Part shown: piece after piece, positions 34,604 to 44,474 of the stretch
Layout: each line of letters opens with the position of its first letter
How positions within the stretch are numbered: position 1 is the stretch's first letter
NCBI RefSeq assembly: GCF_002102345.1
Contig: NZ_LQPP01000005.1
Span: 24,768 to 88,767, forward strand
Length of the DNA: 64,000 bases
Source of the DNA: Mycolicibacterium peregrinum
GTDB taxonomy: Bacteria; Actinomycetota; Actinomycetes; Mycobacteriales; Mycobacteriaceae
Reading direction: 5' to 3'
Program-made: the position numbers and the translations under genes
The notes under the pieces: generated by a model
What the model was told of the DNA's origin: nothing
Databases searched by the model: none
The model's input: only the letters and a program-made list of their open reading frames with translations

Positions 34604-35121
34604 GTAGGGCGGGATTCGTCCTTGGAATACTCGCCACCGCGGTGGGTATCGCGGGACTAGTTGCTGGTCTTACCGCTCTCATGCGTGAGCACTCCGCACC
34701 TCCACCGCCGCCTGTGGCATCAGAAACGTCGGCAGCGATATCCCAACAGAATCAGGGTGCAGCCGCCACGGAGGCGTGTGCTGGTCTCCAGAATTTCAAG
34801 GGCGGTGTCGGGATTGCTCGCGGCGCCTTCATCGATCGAGTTGACCGGGCGAATGATTGGGAGTCGTCTGAAAGCCTTGGTGTGCAGGGGTATTACTTCA
34901 GTGCGGTCGGCGCAGAGTTGGACTATCTGGATACACGCGTAAGTCCAGAGTTGCCATCGGCGATCGTCGATGCATTCGGCGAGTTGCGACGAACACTCTT
35001 CGCTGTGGTCGACTCAGACTTGCGTCGTGAGCCCGCATCGATATCTAACGGAATGGTTGACGCGTACTCGCGCGCCCTGGTCGCGGCTGAATCTGCTTGC
35101 AAAGCAGCGGGAGCCGGCTGA
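34600..35121 (+). CDS. single-pass membrane or secreted helical protein (173 aa)
   Basis: An N-terminal hydrophobic helix (about 4-28, AGFVLGILATAVGIAGLVAGLTAL) is followed by a Pro-rich hinge and a helical domain of about 130 residues with two cysteines (CAGLQNF near 59 and ESACKAAG at the end), which may form a disulfide outside the cell. No family recognised. It overlaps the EspC-like gene by 4 nt and the next gene by 1 nt (TGATG), so expression is coupled. It may anchor the secreted partner to the cell surface. Confidence 0.72.
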   Translation: MSRAGFVLGILATAVGIAGLVAGLTALMREHSAPPPPPVASETSAAISQQNQGAAATEACAGLQNFKGGVGIARGAFIDRVDRANDWESSESLGVQGYYFSAVGAELDYLDTRVSPELPSAIVDAFGELRRTLFAVVDSDLRREPASISNGMVDAYSRALVAAESACKAAGAG

Positions 35122-37469
35122 TGGGTGCAGCACCCCCCGATCGTCAGTACTCCCGTTTCATCGTGACTCCAGATGTGTGGCCGACCACTCGTGAAGCATG
35201 CGAAGGCAAGGCCGCTGTCCAGCGTCGGGTGGCGGCAGTAACAGCTTCGGCAGCAGATGCTCACCGGGTCGCGATGCACGGATTACAGGCCATGGACGTG
35301 GCGCAATCAAGAGGGTTCGAGGCAATGCATCAGGCGTACTGGCGCTTCCAGGTCGAGGCTGACGACAAGGCGGAGGCTGACAGCGCCGCAGCTGACTTGA
35401 TAGAAGGTGTTGCCGCGATTCAACACAGCGCCGAGCTGAGAATCGACTCGATCGATGCCGAGGCTCATCACCAAATATCCCTCGTGCCCAGCAGAAGCCC
35501 AATCGCTATCGGCATCATTGCAAGCGCGGCCGCATTGGCGCGCAGGACAGCCGTCGCTGCGGCCGAAGAAATTCAGGCGCTGACAGTGCGATTCGGACAG
35601 AGAATTGGATCACCACCGGAGAGCCCGCCCGGCGGCGAACCGGTGCATTCCAGCGATGCTGATCGGTCTACCGAGAGAAGATCTGACGAGTCGCCCCAGC
35701 GGCCCGCCGATAAGGCCGCGGAGAGCGGTGTAACGGAGCGTCGTGAGTCCGCTCCACGATTGCGAGACGCTGAGTCTTCCTCTGCCAACACGATCCCAAG
35801 GGTGAGCGCTGGGCAGGCGCTCCTTCCGCCCTCGAGCTCGCGCTCTCCCTCGATGCCGAACACAGGCGCTCCTGGCTCTACGGTGGGAGGCATCGGTAAC
35901 AGCGGAGTAGGCCTCGGAAGCTCGCCATCGCTGTCGACTCCTAGCTCAGCGAGCGGGCTTGGCAGTTCGGTTTCGGGGTCGTATGGCATGAGTGCCGGAG
36001 GAATGGCGTCTCCAGGATCGGCGAGTCCGCCAACATCGACGTCGACATCTCCGCCGGCCACACTTTCGCGATCCTTGCCTGTCACACCACCAGCGCCTCT
36101 GGCATTCGGGGCTGGTGCGTCACCCACCGCGGCTAGCCCTGCCTCGGTCGCCGCATCGGCGGTCCCGCAGCCTCTAGCTTCGAGTGGCGCTACTCATGCA
36201 CCAGTTGTGGCAGCTTCAGGTGCTGTGCCGCCGTCAGCATTGGGGTCGCTGACGGCGCCGAATGGTCCTTACCCGCCGGTCGCAGCAGCGGCATTGCTAC
36301 CTCCGGGGCCAATGGGCCCGCCGTCGCAAGTCGCGGCCACGGTGACACCGACGGCCGGCGCCGGCTTGCCGGTTGGCAGCCCTACTGGTGCGATGGCGCC
36401 CGCTACCGCGTCGGTCGCGACGGCGGCAATGACGACTCCGGTAGCGACGTTGCCTTCACGCGTAGCTGCCGCGGCGGCCCGCGATCTTGAGCGGCGACGT
36501 AACGAGTCCAACGACCTACAGTTCGTCAAGCAATTGGCGTGGGACCTGCTTTACGCCACAGAGTCCGATCGCTCCTTCGCGTTGTGGGCGGTTGGCTTGA
36601 TGTACTCGGCCACCGGTGAACGGCAGGTGATAGCGCTGACCCACCACGGAGCTGGGTATGTACCCGCCGGGATCGCTGTACCCGACGGAGTGCAGATGCT
36701 CTGGTCTGACCCCGCTGCGGGCGAGGGATTTCGTCAGCGATGGACTGGCAACCTTGATCCGGCTGCGACGCTGGTGGCCTACGCAGAGCTGAAAGCCGCA
36801 GAGCCGGCTGTCTGGCGCCTAGCTGCTGCGGCCACCACCTGGTCCGTGGTCGCGGCGCTAATGAGCGCCGCGCAACGCTGGGGTACCGAGTGGGCCACCT
36901 GCTCCGCGATGAACATGCCAGCCTCGGTCAGGAAACGAGCCTTCGGTTCTGGCGCGAACCCTGTACACCGACTGGTGCGAGAGTTTCCAGAGCTGTCCGA
37001 GCGAGTAGCGCAACTCCGTCCCCGAGGCCTCGACCGCCGCGCCGCGAGATTGATCACCGATGCGCTTGTCACCGACGCCCGCCTCGCGATCGTGAACTCA
37101 ATCGGTCCCCGGATACCGTCCAACTTCGAAATGGTGTGGCCGACCGCAGCGGACGGCAGGGTCGACGCGTCGGAACGTGCACGATTCGCCGAAGCGGTTC
37201 AGCAGCAGTGGTTCAGCATTGCAATGGTTCAGCCAGGCTGGGATGAGGAGCGCTCTGAAAGCACTGCTGCAGAATACAGGGCGCAATGGCTCATTTGCCG
37301 GATGCTTGAGGTGGTCTTGGGATGGATCGCTGACGACAGCACCGGTGCAACGCCTGCGAGACTGCCGCTAGATGACATCGTTTACGCCGCGGCTCACGCT
37401 TATCTCGATAGTCGCGGAAGTAGTTGGATAACTGATCTTTTCGCTTCCGCAGAAGGGCGAGCTAGGTGA
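35121..37469 (+). CDS. large ESX-associated-like protein with EspK/Rv3899c-type C-terminus (782 aa)
   Basis: The ATG at 35121 overlaps the upstream stop. Residues 1-160 are long Ala-rich helices. About 165-455 is a Ser/Pro/Gly/Ala low-complexity linker. About 460-782 is folded and begins DLERRRNESNDLQFVKQLAW, then ALWAVGLMYSATGERQVIALTHHGAGYVPAGIAVPDGVQMLW. That stretch resembles the C-terminal domains (DUF5632/DUF5631, from memory) of the M. tuberculosis ESX-1 proteins EspK and Rv3899c. Helical head, disordered linker and folded tail is a common plan in type VII substrates. No catalytic motif is visible in the tail. Confidence 0.7.
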   Translation: MGAAPPDRQYSRFIVTPDVWPTTREACEGKAAVQRRVAAVTASAADAHRVAMHGLQAMDVAQSRGFEAMHQAYWRFQVEADDKAEADSAAADLIEGVAAIQHSAELRIDSIDAEAHHQISLVPSRSPIAIGIIASAAALARRTAVAAAEEIQALTVRFGQRIGSPPESPPGGEPVHSSDADRSTERRSDESPQRPADKAAESGVTERRESAPRLRDAESSSANTIPRVSAGQALLPPSSSRSPSMPNTGAPGSTVGGIGNSGVGLGSSPSLSTPSSASGLGSSVSGSYGMSAGGMASPGSASPPTSTSTSPPATLSRSLPVTPPAPLAFGAGASPTAASPASVAASAVPQPLASSGATHAPVVAASGAVPPSALGSLTAPNGPYPPVAAAALLPPGPMGPPSQVAATVTPTAGAGLPVGSPTGAMAPATASVATAAMTTPVATLPSRVAAAAARDLERRRNESNDLQFVKQLAWDLLYATESDRSFALWAVGLMYSATGERQVIALTHHGAGYVPAGIAVPDGVQMLWSDPAAGEGFRQRWTGNLDPAATLVAYAELKAAEPAVWRLAAAATTWSVVAALMSAAQRWGTEWATCSAMNMPASVRKRAFGSGANPVHRLVREFPELSERVAQLRPRGLDRRAARLITDALVTDARLAIVNSIGPRIPSNFEMVWPTAADGRVDASERARFAEAVQQQWFSIAMVQPGWDEERSESTAAEYRAQWLICRMLEVVLGWIADDSTGATPARLPLDDIVYAAAHAYLDSRGSSWITDLFASAEGRAR

Positions 37470-38236
37470 CGGGTGCAGATCGCCGAGATGTAGACGGAGG
37501 AGCGTGGCGAACAGAGCTCGAGCGGCAGCATGCCCATCTGGCTAACGTCGTAGATCAAGCTTGTGCGTGGGCGCGGGAGTTCCACGTTCGGACCGGCGAT
37601 GAGCTGTGGGAAGGCTCCTCGCTGGTCAGTTATCCGTTGATTGGTTACGCAGACAGGCTGGAGCGGATCAGTACGGCCCTAAAGATGCTGTGCGCGAACG
37701 CATCGCTTTGTCCTCCTCCACCTGCGTGGGATCGCTCGACGATGCGTGCGCCCTCGCTGATAGCGGTGCCTGGGTGGAACCCGAGTTGGCGATCGGCCGA
37801 CTACTCGGAAGGCGGCCAGTACGTACTCATGCTTCAGCCCACTTCGCCGCACGAGCACATCGTTACCGCGCGAGAACAGTGGCGCGCCGCAATACGCCTT
37901 GCGAGTCCGAGTGCGATCGAACGCGAGCTCGGGATGCCGCAGCTGGTCAAATACGCTTGGGTGGCTCGATCGTATTTCGACAGAGCCCATTCGTTGGTGC
38001 ATGCGGCTTTCCGTGACAGTGTGGCGGCCACGTTCGGTCGAATGTGGGCCACCTGGTCCGACGATGACGGATCCAGCCGCGCAGCCGTTCTGGTGAGCTG
38101 GATGAAGGCGCTCACTGACTACGGTTGCTCACCGGAGGAGTGTGAGGATGTACTGCGCGACATCGAGGTGGTAGATCCCCACGCTGTTGCAAATTGCAGG
38201 AACGCGCAGAGTCTTTGGAATCGTGAGATGCCTTGA
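37466..38236 (+). CDS. hypothetical helical protein, last of ESX-like operon (256 aa)
   Basis: The GTG start overlaps the previous stop by 4 nt. The sequence is rich in Trp and aromatic residues (ELWEGSSLVSYPLIGYADRLERI, SYFDRAHSLVHAAFRDSVAATFGRMWATW) and predicted mostly helical, with two Cys in PEECEDVLRD...NCRN. There is no signal peptide or TM. Family unknown. Its coupled translation suggests it acts as a chaperone for, or immunity/partner to, the 782-aa protein. Confidence 0.7.
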   Translation: MTGADRRDVDGGAWRTELERQHAHLANVVDQACAWAREFHVRTGDELWEGSSLVSYPLIGYADRLERISTALKMLCANASLCPPPPAWDRSTMRAPSLIAVPGWNPSWRSADYSEGGQYVLMLQPTSPHEHIVTAREQWRAAIRLASPSAIERELGMPQLVKYAWVARSYFDRAHSLVHAAFRDSVAATFGRMWATWSDDDGSSRAAVLVSWMKALTDYGCSPEECEDVLRDIEVVDPHAVANCRNAQSLWNREMP

Positions 38237-38383
38237 ACGTGACCGGGGTTGACAGCAGCCAACCTGATCTGGATCTGCCGCGCACGGTGGTCGTCGTGTT
38301 GGTGCGTCTGCGGCTGCACGTTTGGTAGTGCTGACCTGGTGAACTTGCAACGCCTCGCTGGTGTCCTTTCGAGGTGACAGAGC

Positions 38384-38710
38384 GTGGCGTCCCAGCGATC
38401 GCGAAGGCAAAAGTCATGTGAGAAAGCAGCACTGGATTCGAACTCGACCCTTAGGACGGCGATTCTGAAAATCATTACGGCGCAGAACCTGTTGCGCGAA
38501 TTCGACGAAGTGCTTTCCAGTGTGGAAAGAGGAGATTCCTACGAGATTCGTGGAGAGGACGGTCGCTCCGTCGCCTTGCTGCTGCCGATTCAGGAGGAAC
38601 CGCGGCACCCAACATCGCCGCGGCGAGCTGCCAATCGCAGGCTCTTCACCGATATCGAAGCCTTGGCAGATCAGATGAAGCGAGACGCCATAAAGCATCT
38701 CGGCACCTGA
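38384..38710 (+). CDS. Phd/YefM-like antitoxin without visible toxin (108 aa)
   Basis: GTG start after GAGGTG. The segment ITAQNLLREFDEVLSSVERGDSYEIRGEDGRSVALLLPIQ (about 30-70) matches the DNA-binding/dimerisation core of Phd/YefM antitoxins, and the basic C-terminal helix (RRLFTDIEALADQMKRDAIKHL) is where a toxin would bind. No RelE, PIN or Doc frame follows; the next gene is convergent. It may be an orphan antitoxin or a repressor. A 30-residue N-terminal extension is unusual and its start is uncertain. Confidence 0.62.
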   Translation: MASQRSRRQKSCEKAALDSNSTLRTAILKIITAQNLLREFDEVLSSVERGDSYEIRGEDGRSVALLLPIQEEPRHPTSPRRAANRRLFTDIEALADQMKRDAIKHLGT

Positions 38711-38731
38711 CTGTCTGTTGGACCACAAGGC

Positions 38732-40315
38732 TCATGACGCTTCCGCCGTGAACTCGTCGCCAGCATCGCCGACTGCGACACCGGAGTGAATTGCGGTCTC
38801 TTGTCCTTCGTCCAAAGCCGCATTTACCCCGACCTGCGTTAGCGAGGAACGCGAGGGTTGCGAGGCTCGATGGGCCACTACATCTTTGTGCGGCGGATAG
38901 ATGGTCCACCGCAGAACGTTCCGATGGTTCCGGGCGCCGTCGTCCTCGATAGCCCATCCCAGGTTCCGCAGTGCCGGTGCGTGCCTCCGCAGGAGGCCTG
39001 TCACGTCGCGGCCGTTCTTCGGCCATTCCTTCGGGCGTCGCCAATGGTCGCCGACTGGGGTAAGCATCGCCAGCAAATCGCCGCCAGATCGACTGACAAT
39101 TGGCTCCTGTGTGCGGGTGCGGAGCTGTTCGATGAACGGGTCGACGGACAGGCTGTCCTCGGAGAGCTGATCCGCACGTGACATGTAGCGGTGTAAGCCA
39201 TCTGTCGCGAACACCTCGTCCACGGCCGCCAGTGTGCGACTGAAGTCCGCCATCCGTGGCGGCTCGTCAACCGAGATGGTTTCCAGTCGCTGGTGAACAG
39301 CGGCAGCGACGTCAAGTAACCCACCCAGAATCCCTGGTAGAGCCGCTTGCCAATGTTGTCGCATCGTGGACTCCGGTTGTCGCATATGCCTTTCAATGCG
39401 TCGCAGCTCTACTGTTGCTAGCCGCTCTGCAAGGTCTGGCCGCACTGCGCCGACATCAATCCCATTGACGATCACGCATCGGCGGAACTTCAGAACAGCC
39501 AGATCCGCATCTGTGTACAGGGCCCGCTTTACGTTGCCGTCGCCTGTCGCAGCGCGACACAACGCGTCCGACAGCCATGGCGGTATCGCCGACAAGTTGT
39601 CCAGAGCAACCACCCACGACCCGGACGCCGCAGTCACCCACGAGTCGGTGTCACGTGGTGCCTGGCGAAGAGGAACGGGAGATGGATCGATCAGGTCGAC
39701 CAGCATCCGGGTGGTTGTGCTCTTGGCGCTGCCTTGTTCGGCGAAGAGCGCCAGCACCGGATGGGGTACGTCGCACTGAATCAGCGCCGCAACGAGAACC
39801 GCAAGAAGAACTGGTCGATCCTCGACGGCGACATTAACGAACTCCCAGAGTCCAGTTACGTCACCATCGGAACACGGGCGCGGCATAGCCCCCGTCAGCT
39901 TGCTTCGAAGGAACCGCACCGGCGCTGTCGTAACCGTCGACCACCTTCCATCGCGGATCTTGATTATGTGGCCGTCTGAACCTCCGGTATCGATGTAGAT
40001 CGTTCCGTCATGGTCGGCAACACGTAGGTTCAACTTCTCAGGCGTCTGTGTGGCCGCCAGACCCTCCAGGATCAGTGTGGCGTCGGTGAGTGCCTGGCCA
40101 CCGGCGACCGTGCCGGTATCAGTGAAGTAACGTGCGGCGAGGTCGGCGCGGAGCCCGGCCCGGCCGCCACGGAGGAGCATCGCGATGTGCGGCCGACTGC
40201 GCTCGGCACCGAAGGGCTCACCATCCTCGGACACTCCGAGGAGATAGCGCTCCTGCGCCATCCCGACCAGGCGTGCTGCTACCGACTTTTTATCTGTTTC
40301 TACGTTGACACTCAT
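38732..40315 (-). CDS. P-loop ATPase of integrative elements (527 aa)
   Basis: The ATG at 40315 gives MSVNVETDKKSVAARLVGMAQERYLLGVSEDG. It has a Walker A-like LFAEQGSAKSTTTRML (about 195-211) and Walker B-like SWVVALDNLSAI (about 237-248), then an arginine-rich segment typical of helicase/primase ATPases. It resembles the 'ATP-binding protein' or DUF927-like helicases that stand next to excisionase and integrase in actinobacterial integrative elements, probably for replication of the excised form. The N-terminus lacks primase motifs. Minus strand, 133 nt downstream of the HTH gene, and separated from it by a hairpin. Confidence 0.75.
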   Translation of the reverse strand: MSVNVETDKKSVAARLVGMAQERYLLGVSEDGEPFGAERSRPHIAMLLRGGRAGLRADLAARYFTDTGTVAGGQALTDATLILEGLAATQTPEKLNLRVADHDGTIYIDTGGSDGHIIKIRDGRWSTVTTAPVRFLRSKLTGAMPRPCSDGDVTGLWEFVNVAVEDRPVLLAVLVAALIQCDVPHPVLALFAEQGSAKSTTTRMLVDLIDPSPVPLRQAPRDTDSWVTAASGSWVVALDNLSAIPPWLSDALCRAATGDGNVKRALYTDADLAVLKFRRCVIVNGIDVGAVRPDLAERLATVELRRIERHMRQPESTMRQHWQAALPGILGGLLDVAAAVHQRLETISVDEPPRMADFSRTLAAVDEVFATDGLHRYMSRADQLSEDSLSVDPFIEQLRTRTQEPIVSRSGGDLLAMLTPVGDHWRRPKEWPKNGRDVTGLLRRHAPALRNLGWAIEDDGARNHRNVLRWTIYPPHKDVVAHRASQPSRSSLTQVGVNAALDEGQETAIHSGVAVGDAGDEFTAEAS

Positions 40316-40405
40316 GGGTTTTCCTGCCCACGGTGCTGTCGCAGTTGGCGCTGACGGGTTACTCTCATTAGGAACTTCCGTGTTGAGTGATCGGGTGGTT
40401 CGAAC

Positions 40406-40434
40406 GAAGACCTCGGCTAGTCCCCGAGGTCTTC
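40406..40434. terminator. 11-bp hairpin between HTH and ATPase genes
   Basis: GAAGACCTCGG and CCGAGGTCTTC pair perfectly around a 7-nt loop in the gap downstream of the HTH gene (minus strand). Probably attenuates transcription from HTH into the ATPase gene. Confidence 0.6.
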
Positions 40435-40448
40435 TTCGTAGGCGGGCA

Positions 40449-40646
40449 TCACGCGGCGTCGCCGCCTCCGCGGCGGGTTGCGTTCTCTCGCTCGGTGATC
40501 CAGCGCAGTACCTCGTCGCGCCGGTATACGACTCGGCGGCCGAGAGTGAAGCTCGCCGGTCCGATATCCGAGTGCCGCCAGTAGCGCAGCGTGCCGACAG
40601 GGACACCAATCATCTCCGACACCTGTTTAGCCGCAAGCAGTTCCAT
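40449..40646 (-). CDS. AlpA/MerR-type HTH protein, probable excisionase (65 aa)
   Basis: MELLAAKQVSEMIGVPVGTLRYWRHSDIGPASFTLGRRVVYRRDEVLRWITERE is a complete winged helix-turn-helix of the excisionase/AlpA 'helix-turn-helix domain-containing' type. AGGAGG precedes the ATG. It is divergent from the integrase gene with 165 nt between, the normal arrangement of xis and int in actinobacterial elements. Likely role: direct the integrase towards excision and/or regulate the ATPase gene. Confidence 0.85.
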   Translation of the reverse strand: MELLAAKQVSEMIGVPVGTLRYWRHSDIGPASFTLGRRVVYRRDEVLRWITERENATRRGGGDAA

Positions 40647-40811
40647 CTGGTTCCTCCTAGGTCAAACTTTTTCTGTACGGATGTCAGCCTGCTGGTGGCT
40701 CTCGGTTCTGTCCACCACTAGCCTGAAGATCACGCAGAAATTAATTCCTATCAACGCTTTTCGTCTGCTACCGGTAGGTGCTGCGTTGAGCGCTCGAAGG
40801 ATGGGGAAGGC

Positions 40812-42113
<1,302 letters not shown>

Positions 42114-42319
42114 AGCTCCGACAGCGTATCGCACCGGGTACCTCGGACGCCAAACGGCCACCTCTGCGCCGGTTTCTGCCTCTGGGCGGTGCGCCGGCGC
42201 AGATCACAACCCTGGTGTGGAAACCGACCACGGGAAGTGACGAAGATCGGCGACGGGAAGCAATGAGGGTGTCGGTGGTGTTCTACCCACTGACGACATC
42301 CGAACCGACTGGAGTACTC

Positions 42320-42496
42320 ATGACCGTCCTGGGCGCCACCATTTACCTGGGGTTCTTCGCGCTGGCAGCGTTTTGGCTGTTCCTGACGGCCGAGACAGAT
42401 CAGGACCAGCTGCCCGAGCGCTCGAACTCCGACAGCACCTCCGCCGACTCGGACAGGTCCAGCCCCTGGGCGCTGAGCCAGTCGGCATCGAAGTAG
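42320..42496 (+). CDS. possible small membrane protein (58 aa)
   Basis: ATG at 42320 after GGAG gives [25 protein letters not shown], one transmembrane helix, then a Ser/Asp-rich tail. Its 3' half overlaps the end of the convergent cds1 gene by 97 nt, which makes the tail sequence suspect. No family is recognised. Confidence 0.35.
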   Translation: MTVLGATIYLGFFALAAFWLFLTAETDQDQLPERSNSDSTSADSDRSSPWALSQSASK

Positions 42497-43506
42497 GTAT
42501 CCGCGTAGCGGTCACCGCTGTCGGCCAGCAGGGTCACCACCGACCCGCTGCGGCCGTGCGCGATCATCTCGGCCAGCAGCTGGAACGCGCCCCACAGGTT
42601 GGTTCCGGTCGACGGGCCGACGCGGCGGCCCAGGACTCGGCTGGCGTGATGCGCCGCGGCCACCGATCCGCAGTCGGGGACGGTGATCATCCGATCCACC
42701 ACACCTGGCAGGAACGATGGCTCGACCCGCGGCCTGCCGATGCCCTCGATGCGTGACGATGCTCCCGTGACGACGTCATCGCGGCCCTGCGCGTAGCCGG
42801 GGAAGAACGCGGAGTTCTCCGGGTCGACGACACACAGCTGCGAGGCATGCCTGCGGTAGCGGATGTAGCGGCCGATGGTCGCACTGGTGCCGCCGGTGCC
42901 GGCCCCCACCACGATCCACTCCGGAACCGGATGCGGTTCCAGACGCATCTGCTCATAGATCGACTCGGCGATGTTGTTGTTGCCACGCCAGTCGGTGGCT
43001 CGTTCGGCGTTGGTGAACTGGTCCAGGTAGTGCCCGCCGGTCTCCTCGGCCAGCCGCTGCGCCTCGGCATACACCTGCGACGACTCCGCGACGAAATGGC
43101 AACGGCCGCCTTGGGCTTCGATGAGCGCGATCTTGGAGCCACTGGTCGATGCGGGCATCACCGCGATGAACGGCAACCCCAGCAGTGCGGCGAAGTAGGC
43201 CTCGGACACCGCCGTCGATCCCGAGGACGCCTCGATGATCGTGGTGCCCTCACCGATCCAGCCGTTGCACAACCCGTACAGGAACAGGGAACGGGCCAGC
43301 CGGTGCTTGAGGCTGCCGGTGATGTGGGTGGACTCGTCCTTGAGATACAACTGCGCGTCGACGCCACCGCTCCAGGACGCCGGCAGCGGATAACGCAGCA
43401 GATGGGTGTCGGCGCTGCGCTTGGAATCGGCCTCGATCAGCCGCACCGCATTGTCGACCCACCGGCGTGGCCGGGGACGCGACGCGGTACAGCCCGGCTG
43501 GCTCAC
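42400..43506 (-). CDS. cds1: PLP-dependent cysteine synthase-like / L-cysteine desulfhydrase (Cds1)
   Basis: A 368-residue fold-type II PLP enzyme whose sequence I recognise as the orthologue of M. tuberculosis Rv3684 (Cds1), reported to break L-cysteine to pyruvate, ammonia and sulfide. The PLP lysine lies in [15 protein letters not shown], the substrate loop in [19 protein letters not shown] and the phosphate-binding loop in [15 protein letters not shown]. The GTG start at 43506 overlaps the metallophosphoesterase stop by 4 nt; the frame extends further upstream but that is not coding. It is the last gene of the ponA2-metallophosphoesterase-cds1 series and the first chromosomal gene right of the island. 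Confidence 0.93.
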   Translation of the reverse strand: MSQPGCTASRPRPRRWVDNAVRLIEADSKRSADTHLLRYPLPASWSGGVDAQLYLKDESTHITGSLKHRLARSLFLYGLCNGWIGEGTTIIEASSGSTAVSEAYFAALLGLPFIAVMPASTSGSKIALIEAQGGRCHFVAESSQVYAEAQRLAEETGGHYLDQFTNAERATDWRGNNNIAESIYEQMRLEPHPVPEWIVVGAGTGGTSATIGRYIRYRRHASQLCVVDPENSAFFPGYAQGRDDVVTGASSRIEGIGRPRVEPSFLPGVVDRMITVPDCGSVAAAHHASRVLGRRVGPSTGTNLWGAFQLLAEMIAHGRSGSVVTLLADSGDRYADTYFDADWLSAQGLDLSESAEVLSEFERSGSWS

Positions 43507-44447
43507 CGGGCCGAGACGGCCGGGCTGGATTGCCCGGCCCTGATCCCGACATTGCCGCCACCGGTCGGCGCTGCGACGAGCGTCAGCAGGGTGGCCTCCG
43601 GGCGGCAGCAGAACCGCGCCGGCGCGAACGGCGACGTGCCGATACCCGCGGACACGTGCAGCTGCATGTGGGAACCCCACTTCGAGGCGCCCTTGGCCCG
43701 CGACCGGTCCAGCTCGCAGTTGGTCACGATGGCCCCGTAGAACGGTAGGCACAGCTGCCCGCCGTGGGTGTGCCCGGCCAGCACCAGCTGATAGCCGTCG
43801 GCGGCGAAGCGGTCCAGCACCCGCGGTTCGGGGGAGTGCGTGAGGCCCAAAGTCAGGTTCGCCGCGCCGTTGGCCCGGCCCGCGATGGTGTCGTAGCGGT
43901 CGCGCTTGAGGTGCGGATCGTCGACGCCGGCCACCGCGATGTGCTGCCCGGCCACCTCGACATCCCGACGGATGTGGGTCATGTCGAGCCAGCCACGCTC
44001 GGTGAACGCCGCCCGCAGGTCCTGCCACGGCAGCGGTTCACCGTGCGTCCGATGGTCCGGGTTGGTGAGGTAGTTCAGCGGGTTCTTCAGGCGCGGCGCG
44101 AAATAGTCGTTGCTGCCGAACACGAACAGGCCGGGCGCGGACAGCAGATCGCTCAGTGACTGCACGACGGCGGGCACGGCCTTCGGATGGGCCAGGTTGT
44201 CGCCGGTGTTGACCACCAGATCGGGCTCGAGGCGGGCCAGATCACGCAGCCAGGCCTGCTTACGGCGCTGGTTGGGCCGCATGTGCAGATCGGACAGGTG
44301 CAGCACCCGAAGGGGAGACGAGCCAGGGGCCAGCACCGGCATGGTCGCTTCCCGCAGCACGAACGCGTTGCGCTCGATGAGGGTCGCGTAGCCGATCCCG
44401 GCAACCAGCGAACCGGCGGTGACGGCAGCTGCCTTCTTCACTGACAT
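43503..44447 (-). CDS. membrane-associated metallophosphoesterase (Rv3683-like, 314 aa)
   Basis: Calcineurin-like phosphoesterase: D53/H55 in LSDLHM, GDN at 82-84, GSND at 111-114 and GHTHGG near the C-terminal third, which together bind two metals. The N-terminal hydrophobic stretch ([19 protein letters not shown]) may anchor it to the membrane. Orthologue of Rv3683 by synteny. Substrate not known from sequence. It starts 27 nt after the ponA2 stop and overlaps the cds1 start. Confidence 0.92.
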   Translation of the reverse strand: MSVKKAAAVTAGSLVAGIGYATLIERNAFVLREATMPVLAPGSSPLRVLHLSDLHMRPNQRRKQAWLRDLARLEPDLVVNTGDNLAHPKAVPAVVQSLSDLLSAPGLFVFGSNDYFAPRLKNPLNYLTNPDHRTHGEPLPWQDLRAAFTERGWLDMTHIRRDVEVAGQHIAVAGVDDPHLKRDRYDTIAGRANGAANLTLGLTHSPEPRVLDRFAADGYQLVLAGHTHGGQLCLPFYGAIVTNCELDRSRAKGASKWGSHMQLHVSAGIGTSPFAPARFCCRPEATLLTLVAAPTGGGNVGIRAGQSSPAVSAR

Positions 44448-44474
44448 GCAGGCAAGCCTACTGCGAACCGATGG

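Noticed and set aside
43507..44028. N-terminal extension of Cds1 by 174 codons
   Set aside because: Arg/Pro/Ala-rich sequence overlapping the metallophosphoesterase; the GTG at 43506 gives the normal Cds1 length.
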